DNA from: Candidatus Gastranaerophilales bacterium
Lineage (GTDB): Bacteria; Cyanobacteriota; Vampirovibrionia; Gastranaerophilales; Gastranaerophilaceae
Direction of reading: 5' to 3'
Length of the DNA: 64,000 nt
Assembly (NCBI GenBank): GCA_947625305.1
Contig: CANQNW010000012.1
Location: 1-64,000, forward strand
Shown piece by piece: positions 43,482 through 54,142 of this stretch. A program made the position numbers and the translations under genes. Each line of letters starts with the position of its first letter. Position 1 is the stretch's first letter. The notes under the pieces were generated by a model that was not told the DNA's origin, ran no database searches, and worked only from the letters and a program-made list of their open reading frames with translations.

Positions 43482-45884
43482 TTATCCTTGTATGAGTTCT
43501 TTTATTTCATCCGTTGTTGAATTCAGGTAAAATTTTCTGAATTCGTTAATTTCTTTTATTTTATCATCTATTGTTAAATACAAATCATCTTGTTTTATTT
43601 TAGATAATTCAATCGGATGTAGGTATGTTATTTTGGCAGTATCATTTCCTGTTTTATTATAGTCTGTCATATTACAATTCTCAAACAAATTTAAAATCCC
43701 TTCAAGTGTTTCAATATCTATATATAAAGCATTTGCCAATTTAGATAAATTGAATTCTCCGTTTAAGTTTGACAGTGCATATTTAAGCATCCCTGACAGC
43801 TTGGAGATTATAATATCCGTACTTATTGAAGGTATATTAAAATTCATAAGGTGGACAATTTTTGCATCAGAATGTTTTATTATTTTATAAAATTCGCTTT
43901 CGCAGTTAGGACAGTCAAAAAACATTATCTGTTCGGTATCAGAGGGTATATTTTCAGAGGTAAAAAGTTTATTTTCTATGTTTTTTGGTAAATTTAACCG
44001 GGCTTTCAGTGTTGAATTTTCTATGAATATTGCGGTTGTCTTTTTTGTTGAGTTTATAAAATCCAAAACCTGCATTATTATGTTTTTTTTGTTTCTGTGA
44101 TCTAATATTTTTATTTCATTTTTCTGTTCTTTTTTATTTAATAAGTCTGATTTGATGTCTGAAATAATCAGCTGAATATTTACTTCTCCGTTAAATTCGT
44201 TAACTGAAGGAGAAAATAATATATCAAGTTTTGAATTTAGTGGAAGATTAAAATCGGGAGTATTCCATTTTACGGCTTCAAATTGGGGTGAATTATTTTT
44301 TGATAGAAACAATTTAAGATGATTATTATTCTGCCCCATTAATCTGAAGTTTTCCAGATTTAAATCATTCATAACAAAGAGAGGTGACGGATTTGCCTGT
44401 CCAAAAGGCTGAAGTTTATTTATAGTTTCAATTGTTTCAAAAGTTAAATCTTCTATATTAAGTTCCATATCAGCTTCAAGTTTTGTGCTTGAAAAGTCAA
44501 AATCCTGCGTATATTCTTCTATTGTTTCGGATAGAAGCTGTTTAAATTTATCAAAAGAAATTTTTGTTTTATCAAAAGAAAATCCTGCAGCCATTTTATG
44601 CCCGCCAAAACCTTCAAATAAGTCCTTATGTTCAGATAATATTGAGTGAATATTAACTCCTTGAATGCTTCTTGATGAGCATTTTATTATATCGGGGTTA
44701 TTTTCATCCGCTGTCATTAAGAATACGGGTTTATTAAATTCCTCAACCAGTTTTGAAGCAGCGATGCCGATTATTCCTATGTGCCAGGAGGGCGAGTATA
44801 ATATTATACTTTTTTTATTCTCATTTATTTTTGCTAAATACATAGATTTAGCTTCGTTATATACTTGGTTGCATAAATCCTGTCTTTTAAGATTTAAGTC
44901 ATTAAGTATTTTAACTGAGGAGTTAATTTGTTCTTCCTCCTCAGATATTAAAAGATTTATTGCAGATATCGGATTATCCAGTCTGCCCGAGGCATTTAGT
45001 CTTGGTACAACCGTAAAAGCTATTGTTTCTGATGTGACTGAGCTAAGGTCATTTATTTCTGCAGAGTTTAAAAGTTTTGTGATTCCTTTATGTCTGCCTT
45101 TTTTTATTAGTTCAAGCCCCATTGAAACGATAGTTCTGTTTTCTCCAAGTAATTCAACGACATCACCTATAGTACCTATTGCCGTGAGCGGAAGGATTTC
45201 ATAGACAAAATCTTCTTGCTTATAGAAGTTAAGAAGTGCGCATGCCAGTTTAAAGGCAACTCCTGCGCCTGAGAGGTAATTTAAGCTTTCAAGTTCATCT
45301 AAAGATAAATCCGATTTTAAAGAATCCTGTGCTTTAGGGTTGATAATCGCAAAAGCCTCGGGAAGTATTTCAGGGGCTTCGTGGTGGTCGGTTATTATTA
45401 CGTCAGCTTTAAATCCTTTTGCAAAGTTTACCTCGTCTTTATTTGATATTCCGCAATCAACCGTAATTATCAGTTTTGATTTGCGTTTAGCAATTATGTT
45501 AACGAGCGCTTTTGTGTTTAATCCGTGGCTTTCCGTCATTCTGTCAGGCAGATAAAAATCAACATTTGCACCTATTTTTTTTAAGGTTAAATATAAAATT
45601 GAAGTTGATGTAATTCCATCTGCGTCAAAGTCGCCGTATATTGTTATATTTTCCTTATTATCAACGGCTTGCTTTATCCTCAATACGGATTTTTCTATAT
45701 CGTTAAAAACATCCGCCGAACTTAAAGGGGCTTTTAACGGGTTAAGAAAGTTTTTAATCTTCTCCTCAGTATTAATTCCTCTGTTACCGAGCAATACTGC
45801 AAGTATGCGGTTATTACCGCACAGCTTTAATATATTTTCATCAGGAGTTGATGTTTTTATATCCCAAATCTTGCGCACTCGCAT
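43482..45884 (-). CDS. recJ: Single-stranded-DNA exonuclease RecJ
   Basis: RecJ degrades single-stranded DNA 5' to 3' in repair. The DHH-family motifs are YGDFDADGITS (DFDADG at 85-90), TVDCGI (142-147) and the DHH triad (166-168), followed by a DHHA1 domain with FGGHKMAAGFSF near residue 430. The 800-residue length reflects an extra C-terminal domain of about 200 residues seen in cyanobacterial-lineage RecJ. It has no ribosome site; TAATAT or TATAAT lies 4-7 bases before the ATG. It is followed by the radical SAM gene. Confidence 0.94.
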   Translation of the reverse strand: MRVRKIWDIKTSTPDENILKLCGNNRILAVLLGNRGINTEEKIKNFLNPLKAPLSSADVFNDIEKSVLRIKQAVDNKENITIYGDFDADGITSTSILYLTLKKIGANVDFYLPDRMTESHGLNTKALVNIIAKRKSKLIITVDCGISNKDEVNFAKGFKADVIITDHHEAPEILPEAFAIINPKAQDSLKSDLSLDELESLNYLSGAGVAFKLACALLNFYKQEDFVYEILPLTAIGTIGDVVELLGENRTIVSMGLELIKKGRHKGITKLLNSAEINDLSSVTSETIAFTVVPRLNASGRLDNPISAINLLISEEEEQINSSVKILNDLNLKRQDLCNQVYNEAKSMYLAKINENKKSIILYSPSWHIGIIGIAASKLVEEFNKPVFLMTADENNPDIIKCSSRSIQGVNIHSILSEHKDLFEGFGGHKMAAGFSFDKTKISFDKFKQLLSETIEEYTQDFDFSSTKLEADMELNIEDLTFETIETINKLQPFGQANPSPLFVMNDLNLENFRLMGQNNNHLKLFLSKNNSPQFEAVKWNTPDFNLPLNSKLDILFSPSVNEFNGEVNIQLIISDIKSDLLNKKEQKNEIKILDHRNKKNIIMQVLDFINSTKKTTAIFIENSTLKARLNLPKNIENKLFTSENIPSDTEQIMFFDCPNCESEFYKIIKHSDAKIVHLMNFNIPSISTDIIISKLSGMLKYALSNLNGEFNLSKLANALYIDIETLEGILNLFENCNMTDYNKTGNDTAKITYLHPIELSKIKQDDLYLTIDDKIKEINEFRKFYLNSTTDEIKELIQG

Positions 45885-45908
45885 ATGAATTATATTATTA
45901 TCCTTTAA

Positions 45909-46331
45909 TTATTTTTCATTGTTTGAATCGTTAAAAAAGTTTTCTTGTTCAAGTTCTCTTTTTAATTCTTCAACATCCTTGTCTTCTTTTATTTTTTCAA
46001 TTACTATTTTTGCCATTTCTTTTGCGAGAAGTTTTTGAGTTTCTGGAGGTGAATTTTCGAGCATATTAATAGCCGTTCTGACCGTTCTGTCAATATCGTA
46101 CCATCTTGAATTTGCTCTTTCATCCATACCTTCTTCAACTGCTTCTATTATTTCGTTAACGTCAGTATATTCGCTGAAGGCAATATTATGCTCGGCAATT
46201 ATTTTTATTAGATTTAATGCAACTTTAATTTGAGTTTCATCATCGGATGCTTCAAGAGTTTTCATTGATTTTGATAAGATAGGGTCTTTATCATACCATC
46301 TTCTCTGTTTGTTGTTGTATTCTTCTTTCAT
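45909..46331 (-). CDS. Acidic helical protein with internal duplication
   Basis: This 140-residue protein contains two copies of a motif of about 40 residues: RRWYDKDPILSKSMKTLE with ETQIKVALNLIKIIAE (from residue 10) and SRWYDIDRTVRTAINMLE with ETQKLLAKEMAKIVIE (from residue 75). It is helical and acidic, has no membrane segment, and ends in an Asn-rich tail. It lies 17 bases downstream of fixX on the same strand. Function is unknown. Confidence 0.65.
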   Translation of the reverse strand: MKEEYNNKQRRWYDKDPILSKSMKTLEASDDETQIKVALNLIKIIAEHNIAFSEYTDVNEIIEAVEEGMDERANSRWYDIDRTVRTAINMLENSPPETQKLLAKEMAKIVIEKIKEDKDVEELKRELEQENFFNDSNNEK

Positions 46332-46348
46332 AAATTCCCTCCTCTCTT

Positions 46349-46624
46349 TTAACCGTTCTTAAATTTAACACCGTATTCGGTTTTAGGATATTCCCATTTA
46401 ATATTTTTCTTTTCGCAGGCAATTTTGCATGCTCCGCATTCAAGACAATTTTCATATCTTATAGTCATTATACATTTTTTTTCGTTCCATTCATATACGT
46501 TTGCGGGACAAATATATGTACAAAATTTATCATTGCATCTCATACATATATCATTATCAACCGAAAGGTGGCTTTCAGGCGCTTTGTTATTTTTTACAAG
46601 TGCTAATTTCTCATCTATATTCAT
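46349..46624 (-). CDS. fixX: Ferredoxin-like protein FixX
   Basis: FixX carries electrons with FixC in electron-bifurcating flavoprotein systems. The 91-residue protein has CMRCNDKFCTYICPANVY and CLECGACKIACEKKNI, two cysteine sets typical of a FixX ferredoxin. I choose ATG 46624 because it overlaps the fixC stop by 4 bases (ATGA); ATG 46636 lacks spacing. FixA and FixB are not in the window. Confidence 0.9.
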   Translation of the reverse strand: MNIDEKLALVKNNKAPESHLSVDNDICMRCNDKFCTYICPANVYEWNEKKCIMTIRYENCLECGACKIACEKKNIKWEYPKTEYGVKFKNG

Positions 46625-47916
46625 TTTTTTATACATCTTTCCATTGCAAATAATCCCAAAGGAATACTTTTTTGAATAACTCCGCTTTTTAAAATTGTGG
46701 ATAAAAATCTTCTGTATCTTGCCCGTTTTGGGATTTCATCGGCTGTAGTCAGAACTTCAAAAAATTGTTCCGCCAACTCAGGGTATAATTCGGTAATTGT
46801 TTTTATATGCTTTTTTATAAACGGAATAGTGTCTTTATGTGTTTTCATATCCTTGAGTATTATGCTGTTTTGAAGTTTTTTATAATATAAAGACAGAACG
46901 GAAGCGGAGCAATCGCCTTTTTCGAGTGCGAATACTGCGGTTTCTGCTGCAAGTTTTCCGCTGAGCATAGCAAGATTTGTGCCTTCCATATGGATATTAT
47001 CAACCATCATGGCAGCATCACCTATTACCATTACCCTGTTATCATATATTTTAGGCATAGAGTTAAATCCGCCTTCAGGTATTAAATGCGCAGAGTATTC
47101 TATTGATTCTCCGTCTTTTATGTACCTGTATATTGAAGGGTGTGATTTTAATTCTTCTAATAGTTCATATGGCTTTATTTTCTTTTCTTTAAGTTCATCT
47201 AAGCCGATACCGAATCCGAGGGTTATTGTATCTTTATTTGTGAACATAAACCCCAGTGCAAGCGAATTTTTTAAAGGCCCGCCTATAATTTTACAGGCAC
47301 ATCCTTCATCCTTGGCAATTGTAAATCTGTCTTCAATAACTTTTTGAGGAAGTTTTATTACTTCTTTTACATTTACCGTAACATCCGTATCTTTATGTTC
47401 GTTTCTTAATCCGAGTTGTTTTGCAAGTAATGAATTTACTCCGTCTGCAATTATAACTATATCGGAATAAAAATTTTCGTATTCTGTTTTAATTCCCGCA
47501 ACTTTTCCGTTTTCAATTAAGATTTCTTTTACACAGGTTTTAGGAGCATAGTATACACCTTCTTTTTCAGCCTGTTCAACGCACCATCTGTCCCATTTTG
47601 AGCGGTTAACGGTAAATGCCTTATATGCTGCTTTCGAGGAATTATTATTTTCAATTATTGTTGAATTGAAATCCGTGAGCATGAATATTTTTTGATTATT
47701 TACAGGTCGTTCAATAGGTGCGGTTTCCCAAAATTTTGGGAATATATCGGCAGTTTGTTTTGCATAAATACATCCGCCGAACATATTTTTATCGCCTGCA
47801 TTATCGCCCTTTTCTACAAGCAGAACTTTTTTCCCTGCTCTTGCAAGTGTTATTGCGCAGCTTACACCTGCTGGGCCTGCTCCTATAACTATTACTTCTA
47901 TTTTATTCTCGTCCAT
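46621..47916 (-). CDS. fixC: FixC-type flavoprotein-quinone oxidoreductase
   Basis: The 431-residue protein binds FAD through VIVIGAGPAGVSCAITLARAG at residues 8-28, and shows the second motif MVIGDAAMMVDNIHMEGTNLA near residue 310. FixC takes electrons from FixAB and passes them to quinone or FixX. FixX follows by 4-base overlap, but no fixAB genes are near. The signature alone also fits geranylgeranyl-reductase-like flavoproteins, though the FixX partner favours FixC. A aagagg site precedes the ATG. Confidence 0.9.
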   Translation of the reverse strand: MDENKIEVIVIGAGPAGVSCAITLARAGKKVLLVEKGDNAGDKNMFGGCIYAKQTADIFPKFWETAPIERPVNNQKIFMLTDFNSTIIENNNSSKAAYKAFTVNRSKWDRWCVEQAEKEGVYYAPKTCVKEILIENGKVAGIKTEYENFYSDIVIIADGVNSLLAKQLGLRNEHKDTDVTVNVKEVIKLPQKVIEDRFTIAKDEGCACKIIGGPLKNSLALGFMFTNKDTITLGFGIGLDELKEKKIKPYELLEELKSHPSIYRYIKDGESIEYSAHLIPEGGFNSMPKIYDNRVMVIGDAAMMVDNIHMEGTNLAMLSGKLAAETAVFALEKGDCSASVLSLYYKKLQNSIILKDMKTHKDTIPFIKKHIKTITELYPELAEQFFEVLTTADEIPKRARYRRFLSTILKSGVIQKSIPLGLFAMERCIKK

Positions 47917-47987
47917 TTTTCCTCTTTTAATGTATTATACTATGCTTTACTTACTTATAGCAAAGGCGGTTAAGTTTGTTAAGCAAT

Positions 47988-48016
47988 TTGATTATATTAT
48001 TTTTATATTTTAAACT
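47988..48016 (+). promoter_or_regulatory. Possible promoter for the amidase, leaderless geometry
   Basis: TTGATT (47988-47993) is 17 bases from TAAACT (48011-48016), with six bases before ATG 48023. The -10 match is only 4 of 6, so confidence is low. Confidence 0.35.
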
Positions 48017-48022
48017 TATTTT

Positions 48023-49432
48023 ATGATTAGAAACATTTTAATAACATTCTCTTTGTTACTATCTTTAGGGCTATATTCATATGCTTATGTAGATATTGTT
48101 TATCCTTCAAGTCAAAATTTAACAGTTAATTCAGATGTTATGTTTTTTTCGGGTAATACGGACGGGACTGTTGCTATTAATTCAACCCCCGTAAAATTGT
48201 GGGAAAATAAATTTTTTGTGCATACAGTTCCTCTTGAGTACGGAAAAAATCTGATTAAAATATCAGCCTGTAAGAACGGTAAATCTGAAGAAAAAATTTA
48301 TACTATAACAAGAAATAAACCCGTTCAAAGTACTTTATCAAAATCTAAAAATCAATATATTGCATTTTCTGACGGTATTTTATATTCAAAAACAATAAAT
48401 AATAACTCGACAATCAGGGATTTACCGTCTTCAAGAGGTAATAGAATTATTGATTTACCTAAAGATGTTATTTTATATTTTGAAGGTAAACAGGGTGATT
48501 ATTATAAAATTAAGGAAATATCAGATACTCAATTATGGATTCATAAATCAAATATTGATAATCCCGTAAAACTTGCAGATAAGATAAAAACCACTGTAAA
48601 TAATATTGAAACGACCTCTGATAAAAATTATGAATATAAAAAATTTCATTTATCTTATCCCGTAATGTTTACTTTAAAACAAACGGATAAACAGCTAAAA
48701 CTGATACTTTACGGAATTTATGATGAGAAAGCACAAAATATTAAAAATGCTGAATATATTTTTGATTATGCCGCCCCTCAATTAGGATATGATTGTTATT
48801 ATGAGGGAAATACTTTAATATTCAGAAAGGCAAAACTCCCGGAAAATATTGATGAAAGTTCACCTTTAAGGGGAATAAATATATTTATTGATGCTGGTCA
48901 CGGCGGACATGAAAAAGGGACTATCAGTCCTGAAAGAATTTATGAAAAAGATATTAATCTTGATATAGCTTTGGATTTAACAGATATGCTTAAAGCTTCG
49001 GGTGCAAATGTTTCATATTCCCGTTCACACGATACAAAAGTAGGACTTTATGAAAGAGTTCAGCTGGCTAAAAAAAATAATGCCCTAATTTCAATAAGCA
49101 TTCATTGTAATTCGCTGCCTTTGGGTAAAAACCCCTATGACAGGCATGGAACAGAGGTTCATTATTACAACGATAATGCTAAAATGCTTGCGGATATTAT
49201 TAATAAAAATATGGCAAATGACCTGAGTATAAAATTAAACGGCATACATAAATCAAATTTTGCACTGACAAGGTCAACAAATCCCGTTTCCGTATTAGTA
49301 GAAACCGCATACATGATTTATCCGAGCGAATATATTCTCTTAAAAAATAAATATTTTAGGCGGAATATTGCAAAATCAATAAAAAAGAGTTTAGAGGAAT
49401 ACATATTGTGGATAAGAAACAATAAGTCATGA
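48023..49432 (+). CDS. N-acetylmuramoyl-L-alanine amidase
   Basis: The 469-residue protein has a signal peptide (residues 4-20) and an N-terminal beta-rich part (about 25-280) with an SH3-like segment. The amidase_3 catalytic domain begins at IFIDAGHGGHEKGT near residue 288, with zinc ligands His293, a Glu near 308 and His in SISIHCNSLP near 358, and ends with VLVETAYMIYPSEYILL. It cuts the bond between muramic acid and the stem peptide, mostly in daughter-cell separation. No ribosome site is visible. Confidence 0.93.
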   Translation: MIRNILITFSLLLSLGLYSYAYVDIVYPSSQNLTVNSDVMFFSGNTDGTVAINSTPVKLWENKFFVHTVPLEYGKNLIKISACKNGKSEEKIYTITRNKPVQSTLSKSKNQYIAFSDGILYSKTINNNSTIRDLPSSRGNRIIDLPKDVILYFEGKQGDYYKIKEISDTQLWIHKSNIDNPVKLADKIKTTVNNIETTSDKNYEYKKFHLSYPVMFTLKQTDKQLKLILYGIYDEKAQNIKNAEYIFDYAAPQLGYDCYYEGNTLIFRKAKLPENIDESSPLRGINIFIDAGHGGHEKGTISPERIYEKDINLDIALDLTDMLKASGANVSYSRSHDTKVGLYERVQLAKKNNALISISIHCNSLPLGKNPYDRHGTEVHYYNDNAKMLADIINKNMANDLSIKLNGIHKSNFALTRSTNPVSVLVETAYMIYPSEYILLKNKYFRRNIAKSIKKSLEEYILWIRNNKS

Positions 49433-49438
49433 TATAAT
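49430..49438 (+). promoter_or_regulatory. Extended -10 promoter for gdhA
   Basis: TGATATAAT (49430-49438) fits the extended -10 form. The leader of about 30 bases carries aaggaag before ATG 49477. Confidence 0.55.
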
Positions 49439-49458
49439 TATTAACCGAAAGCAGTTAA

Positions 49459-50829
<1,371 letters not shown>

Positions 50830-50832
50830 TAT

Positions 50833-50858
50833 AAAAAGCCCCTTATGGGGCTTTTTTT
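50833..50858. terminator. Terminator after gdhA, bidirectional
   Basis: The stem aaaaagcccc (50833-50842) pairs with ggggcttttt (50847-50856) around ttat. It sits between the convergent genes gdhA and the DUF1292-like gene. Confidence 0.88.
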
Positions 50859-51129
50859 ATTCTTCTATTTCGTCTTCAAGTTCTTCTATATATTCAGCTA
50901 TGCGATTAAATTCCTCATCATCTTCAATAGCTTCAAAAGAAAATTCTTCGCCTTCTTTTTTGAGCCTCATAACGAGAATTTCACCTTCTTCCGAATCTTC
51001 TTTGCTATTGACGGGTAATAATAGTGCATATTCAACATTATCAACCGTGACAATATCAAGAAGTTCAAAAGTTACTTTTTTCCCCTCTTCATCTATTGTT
51101 TCAATTAACTGTTCATTTTTTTCCGCCAT
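50857..51129 (-). CDS. DUF1292-like acidic protein
   Basis: This 90-residue acidic protein has the pattern LIETIDEEGKKVTFELLDIVTVDNVEYALLLPV and then LVMRLKKEGEEFSFEAIEDDEEF, the DUF1292/YrzB arrangement often next to ruvX. It is 6 bases downstream of ruvX. Function is unknown. A gagttttt-type weak ribosome site precedes the ATG. Confidence 0.85.
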   Translation of the reverse strand: MAEKNEQLIETIDEEGKKVTFELLDIVTVDNVEYALLLPVNSKEDSEEGEILVMRLKKEGEEFSFEAIEDDEEFNRIAEYIEELEDEIEE

Positions 51130-51135
51130 AAAAAC

Positions 51136-51540
51136 TCACTTTCTATCAAGATATTGTTGTAATATAATACACGCACTTTTTAAATCAACAAGCTGTTTAT
51201 TTTTTGTATACTTCCTGCCTGTTTGAGCAAGAATATATTCCGCCTGCCTGCTTGTTAGTCTTTCATCTTCAAAAATAATTTCAAATTCATTTTCAAAGTT
51301 TTTTGCAAAGTTAATACAGTCTTGAGCTTGTTCTCCTATTGTATTATTCATATTTTTAGGCAAGCCTGCTACTATTTTTTTTACGTCATTATCTTTGCAA
51401 ATCTTTTTAATTTTTTCAATAGCTGAACTTTCGGGCTCTCTGGATATTGTTTCAACAGGATGAGCAATTAACCCCATTACATCGCTTATTGATATTCCTA
51501 TTCTTTTTTTCCCTATATCTAAACCCAGAATTTTATTCAT
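51136..51540 (-). CDS. ruvX: Holliday junction resolvase-like RuvX
   Basis: The 134-residue protein is RNase H-like: ILGLDIGKKRIGISISD at the start carries the first catalytic aspartate, FEDERLTSRQAE the middle glutamate region, and DLKSACIILQQYLD the C-terminal Asp. RuvX (YqgF) processes pre-16S rRNA ends. It overlaps the HEAT-like gene by 8 bases and precedes the DUF1292 gene, the usual order in many genomes. Confidence 0.94.
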   Translation of the reverse strand: MNKILGLDIGKKRIGISISDVMGLIAHPVETISREPESSAIEKIKKICKDNDVKKIVAGLPKNMNNTIGEQAQDCINFAKNFENEFEIIFEDERLTSRQAEYILAQTGRKYTKNKQLVDLKSACIILQQYLDRK

Positions 51541-53152
51541 TTATCCAATTTCTCTTTAATACTTTTAGTACTTCGTCAATTTGTTTTATATTATATGTAT
51601 TTTCCGGTTGAGTTTTCCTTCTGAATATATTTATTGTCTTTTTATTCTCTTCCTGTGAATTTTTTATTATGGCAAGATTAAATACTATACTTCTTTGTAA
51701 GATTATTGAAAGGAATAAATCAAATGTATCTTTGTTATTTGCAATATATAAAAATTTATCGGCAATTTCAAGTTTATCGTTTTCGGATAAAATATATGAA
51801 AGTTCAAATAAACGATTTTTCCATATATCTTTTATTTCATTATTAAATATGTCGTTTTTAACTTGATTAAACATTTGATTTATTGTTTCTATATCAGGTT
51901 TTTCAAGCTTGCATATATTATCTGTTAAATCCTTGAGTATTTTATTTTCTTCGGTTGTAATAAACCATCTGTATGTATATTTTAATGTTAAAACCTCAAG
52001 TATTTTATCTTTTTTGTAATTTTTTTTATTGGTTGTAATAATATCTTTTTTAGGCTCAATATCAGCCAAAAGTGTATTCCATGCAATAAATTCATAAGGA
52101 AGTGTTTTTTTTAACTTTTCTGAAAGTTTAAAAGCGCTGTTAGTTTGAAATTTAATATATTCGGGGCTTACTTTATATTGACCCTCCGAGTTAAAGAATT
52201 TTTCTGTTATTTTATTAAATTCGCTTTCAGGTATATCATAAAATCCAAAACAGTCTATTATTCCCGATATATCATTAACTACAACTGCGGAGAAGGAATA
52301 TTTTTTGTTTTTGTTTATTCTTGAACTTAATAATGCCTGATTGCCGTTTCCATCAGGTATTGTGGTATAAAACTCTGCAGGTTTTGAATCTTTTATTATA
52401 TTTTTAAAGTATTCTTGTGCTTTTTCTTCTGAGGCGCCGGATAATTGCAGTTTTTTTAAAGCTAAATTGCAAGCCTGTTTTACTTTTTCATCATCGGAAA
52501 TATTTATTAAATACTTTATTGCAGGTATAGCAACCGAAGATTTTGAATCACTTAAAAGTTCTACTGCCTGAATTTTAAATTTTTCATCAAAGTCCGCATA
52601 TAGTATCGGATAAATTATATTAGACAGAAAATCTCCCTTATAGTCCTCTTTTATTGAGTTTAAAAGCAGATGTTTGTCTTTATCTGTTACGGTATATATA
52701 AAATCTAAAAAATCAAGCATTGATTCGGGATTATACACCGCATTTTCCATAAGTTTTTGAGTTTCTAAATCAATAACTTCCTCGGGATTATCAAAATATT
52801 TCGGGATTGCATCAACCGCATCAGTCGAACCTATTGTTCTTAAAAGCTGTACAAATTTATATTTTGCCTCGTCAGAATATGTATTGGATTTAAGTTCTTC
52901 AAATGTTTTTTCCTGAATATATTCTTTTGGAACTATAGAATTTAATATATACGATGAATACATATATTCATCTTCATCCATTTTGACAAACTCTTTAAGA
53001 AAGATATCAAACAGAGTTTTTGTATCTTGTATATCTTTTAAATCTTGGACAATTTTAATAAACAGTTCTTCATTTAAATTTTTGGCAGATTTTATTTCCG
53101 AAACTGCACAAAGGACTTTAGCTCTGATTTGGAGTTTTGAAAGTTCCGCCAT
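51533..53152 (-). CDS. Large HEAT-like protein
   Basis: The 539-residue protein is mostly helical with degenerate HEAT-type repeats over about residues 60-235 (YKFVQLLRTIGSTDAVDAIPKYF; AVELLSDSKSSVAIPAIKYLI). The C-terminal half has no recognised domain. No membrane segment. It overlaps the ClpX-type zinc finger gene by 1 base and ruvX by 8 bases, so all three are co-translated. Function unknown; a scaffold role is inferred from the repeats. Confidence 0.75.
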   Translation of the reverse strand: MAELSKLQIRAKVLCAVSEIKSAKNLNEELFIKIVQDLKDIQDTKTLFDIFLKEFVKMDEDEYMYSSYILNSIVPKEYIQEKTFEELKSNTYSDEAKYKFVQLLRTIGSTDAVDAIPKYFDNPEEVIDLETQKLMENAVYNPESMLDFLDFIYTVTDKDKHLLLNSIKEDYKGDFLSNIIYPILYADFDEKFKIQAVELLSDSKSSVAIPAIKYLINISDDEKVKQACNLALKKLQLSGASEEKAQEYFKNIIKDSKPAEFYTTIPDGNGNQALLSSRINKNKKYSFSAVVVNDISGIIDCFGFYDIPESEFNKITEKFFNSEGQYKVSPEYIKFQTNSAFKLSEKLKKTLPYEFIAWNTLLADIEPKKDIITTNKKNYKKDKILEVLTLKYTYRWFITTEENKILKDLTDNICKLEKPDIETINQMFNQVKNDIFNNEIKDIWKNRLFELSYILSENDKLEIADKFLYIANNKDTFDLFLSIILQRSIVFNLAIIKNSQEENKKTINIFRRKTQPENTYNIKQIDEVLKVLKRNWINE

Positions 53153-53424
53153 TATTTAATTTTGCTCCAGAAAATATCAAGTATTTTTTGAGCTTCGGCT
53201 GAGGGGATTTTATCTTCAAGTATTAAATATTGAACGGCAATCATAGTGCATTCCGAGCATATATTAACCCCGGGACCCTGTACCATTTTAACAACCTGTG
53301 TATTTGGTCTTCCGCAGAAACTGCAGTATACAAGTTCAGAAGACTGCGTTTTTTCTTCTTTTTTTACTTCTTTTGTTTTATTTCTTGCGCTTTTTAAAGA
53401 AACTATTTTTTCTGAATCGCTCAT
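53152..53424 (-). CDS. Stand-alone ClpX-type zinc-binding domain protein
   Basis: This 90-residue protein has a lysine-rich disordered start (about 1-25) and then CSFCGRPNTQVVKMVQGPGV with a second pair CSEC about 20 residues later, which matches the N-terminal C4 zinc-binding domain of ClpX. There is no AAA+ domain. In ClpX this domain binds substrates and adaptors. A free-standing copy next to a HEAT protein could be an adaptor, but that is inference. Confidence 0.85.
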   Translation of the reverse strand: MSDSEKIVSLKSARNKTKEVKKEEKTQSSELVYCSFCGRPNTQVVKMVQGPGVNICSECTMIAVQYLILEDKIPSAEAQKILDIFWSKIK

Positions 53425-53530
53425 TTTATATCTCTTTTTACTAATACTCTAAATATTGTATAATATTTTAAAAATATTGCAAAATTTTCAATTTAAGTTT
53501 ATATTATAAAAAGTATTTGGGGAGAACTTA

Positions 53531-54142
53531 ATGAAAAAAGTATTGTTATTCTTTACAATATTGTTTGTATCGGTAATAACAACAGCATGTATAAATAATT
53601 TAGCCGTACAAGAACTTAATAATAAAGCTGCAGACTATATGGATAAAGGCGATACGGAAACTGCTATATGCAGATTAAAGTCAAGCCTTGATTTAGATGA
53701 GGAAATTTATCAAACTCATTATAATCTTGCAGTAGCATACAATAATATCGGGAATTATGAAGGAACAATTGAAGAGGCAAAAAGAGCCTTGGAAATTAAT
53801 CCTGAGTGTTTTGATGCTTATTATACCATGGCTGTAGCTAAAGAAGCTCTTGCTTATCGAATTATAGAAAAACAACCCGATGAAAACGGCATCACCCCGG
53901 AATTAACACTTGATGAAATATCTGCATTTAATTCTGCAGCACAAGAGGCTGTTGATACTTATAATGAATATCTCGTTAAAAAAGTAGATGCAGAAGAAAC
54001 TGAGCAAGTTAACAATAAAATTGCGGAATTAAATGCGAAAATAAAAGAGTTTACTCAAAGGTTAGATAATACACCTGCGCCAACTCAAACTCAGCAGTTT
54101 GAACAGCAATTACCTGCCGATAATCAGCCTGTGGAACAATAA
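53531..54142 (+). CDS. TPR lipoprotein
   Basis: The 203-residue protein has a lipoprotein signal (TTAC lipobox with Cys20) and about two TPR units (residues 35-105: AVAYNNIGNYEGTIEEAKRALEINPECFDAYYTMAVAKEAL, split into several repeats). A Gln/Pro-rich C-terminal tail follows. It should face the periplasm. The next gene, lgt, which lipidates such proteins, overlaps it by 1 base. gggg-agaac precedes the ATG. Confidence 0.88.
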   Translation: MKKVLLFFTILFVSVITTACINNLAVQELNNKAADYMDKGDTETAICRLKSSLDLDEEIYQTHYNLAVAYNNIGNYEGTIEEAKRALEINPECFDAYYTMAVAKEALAYRIIEKQPDENGITPELTLDEISAFNSAAQEAVDTYNEYLVKKVDAEETEQVNNKIAELNAKIKEFTQRLDNTPAPTQTQQFEQQLPADNQPVEQ

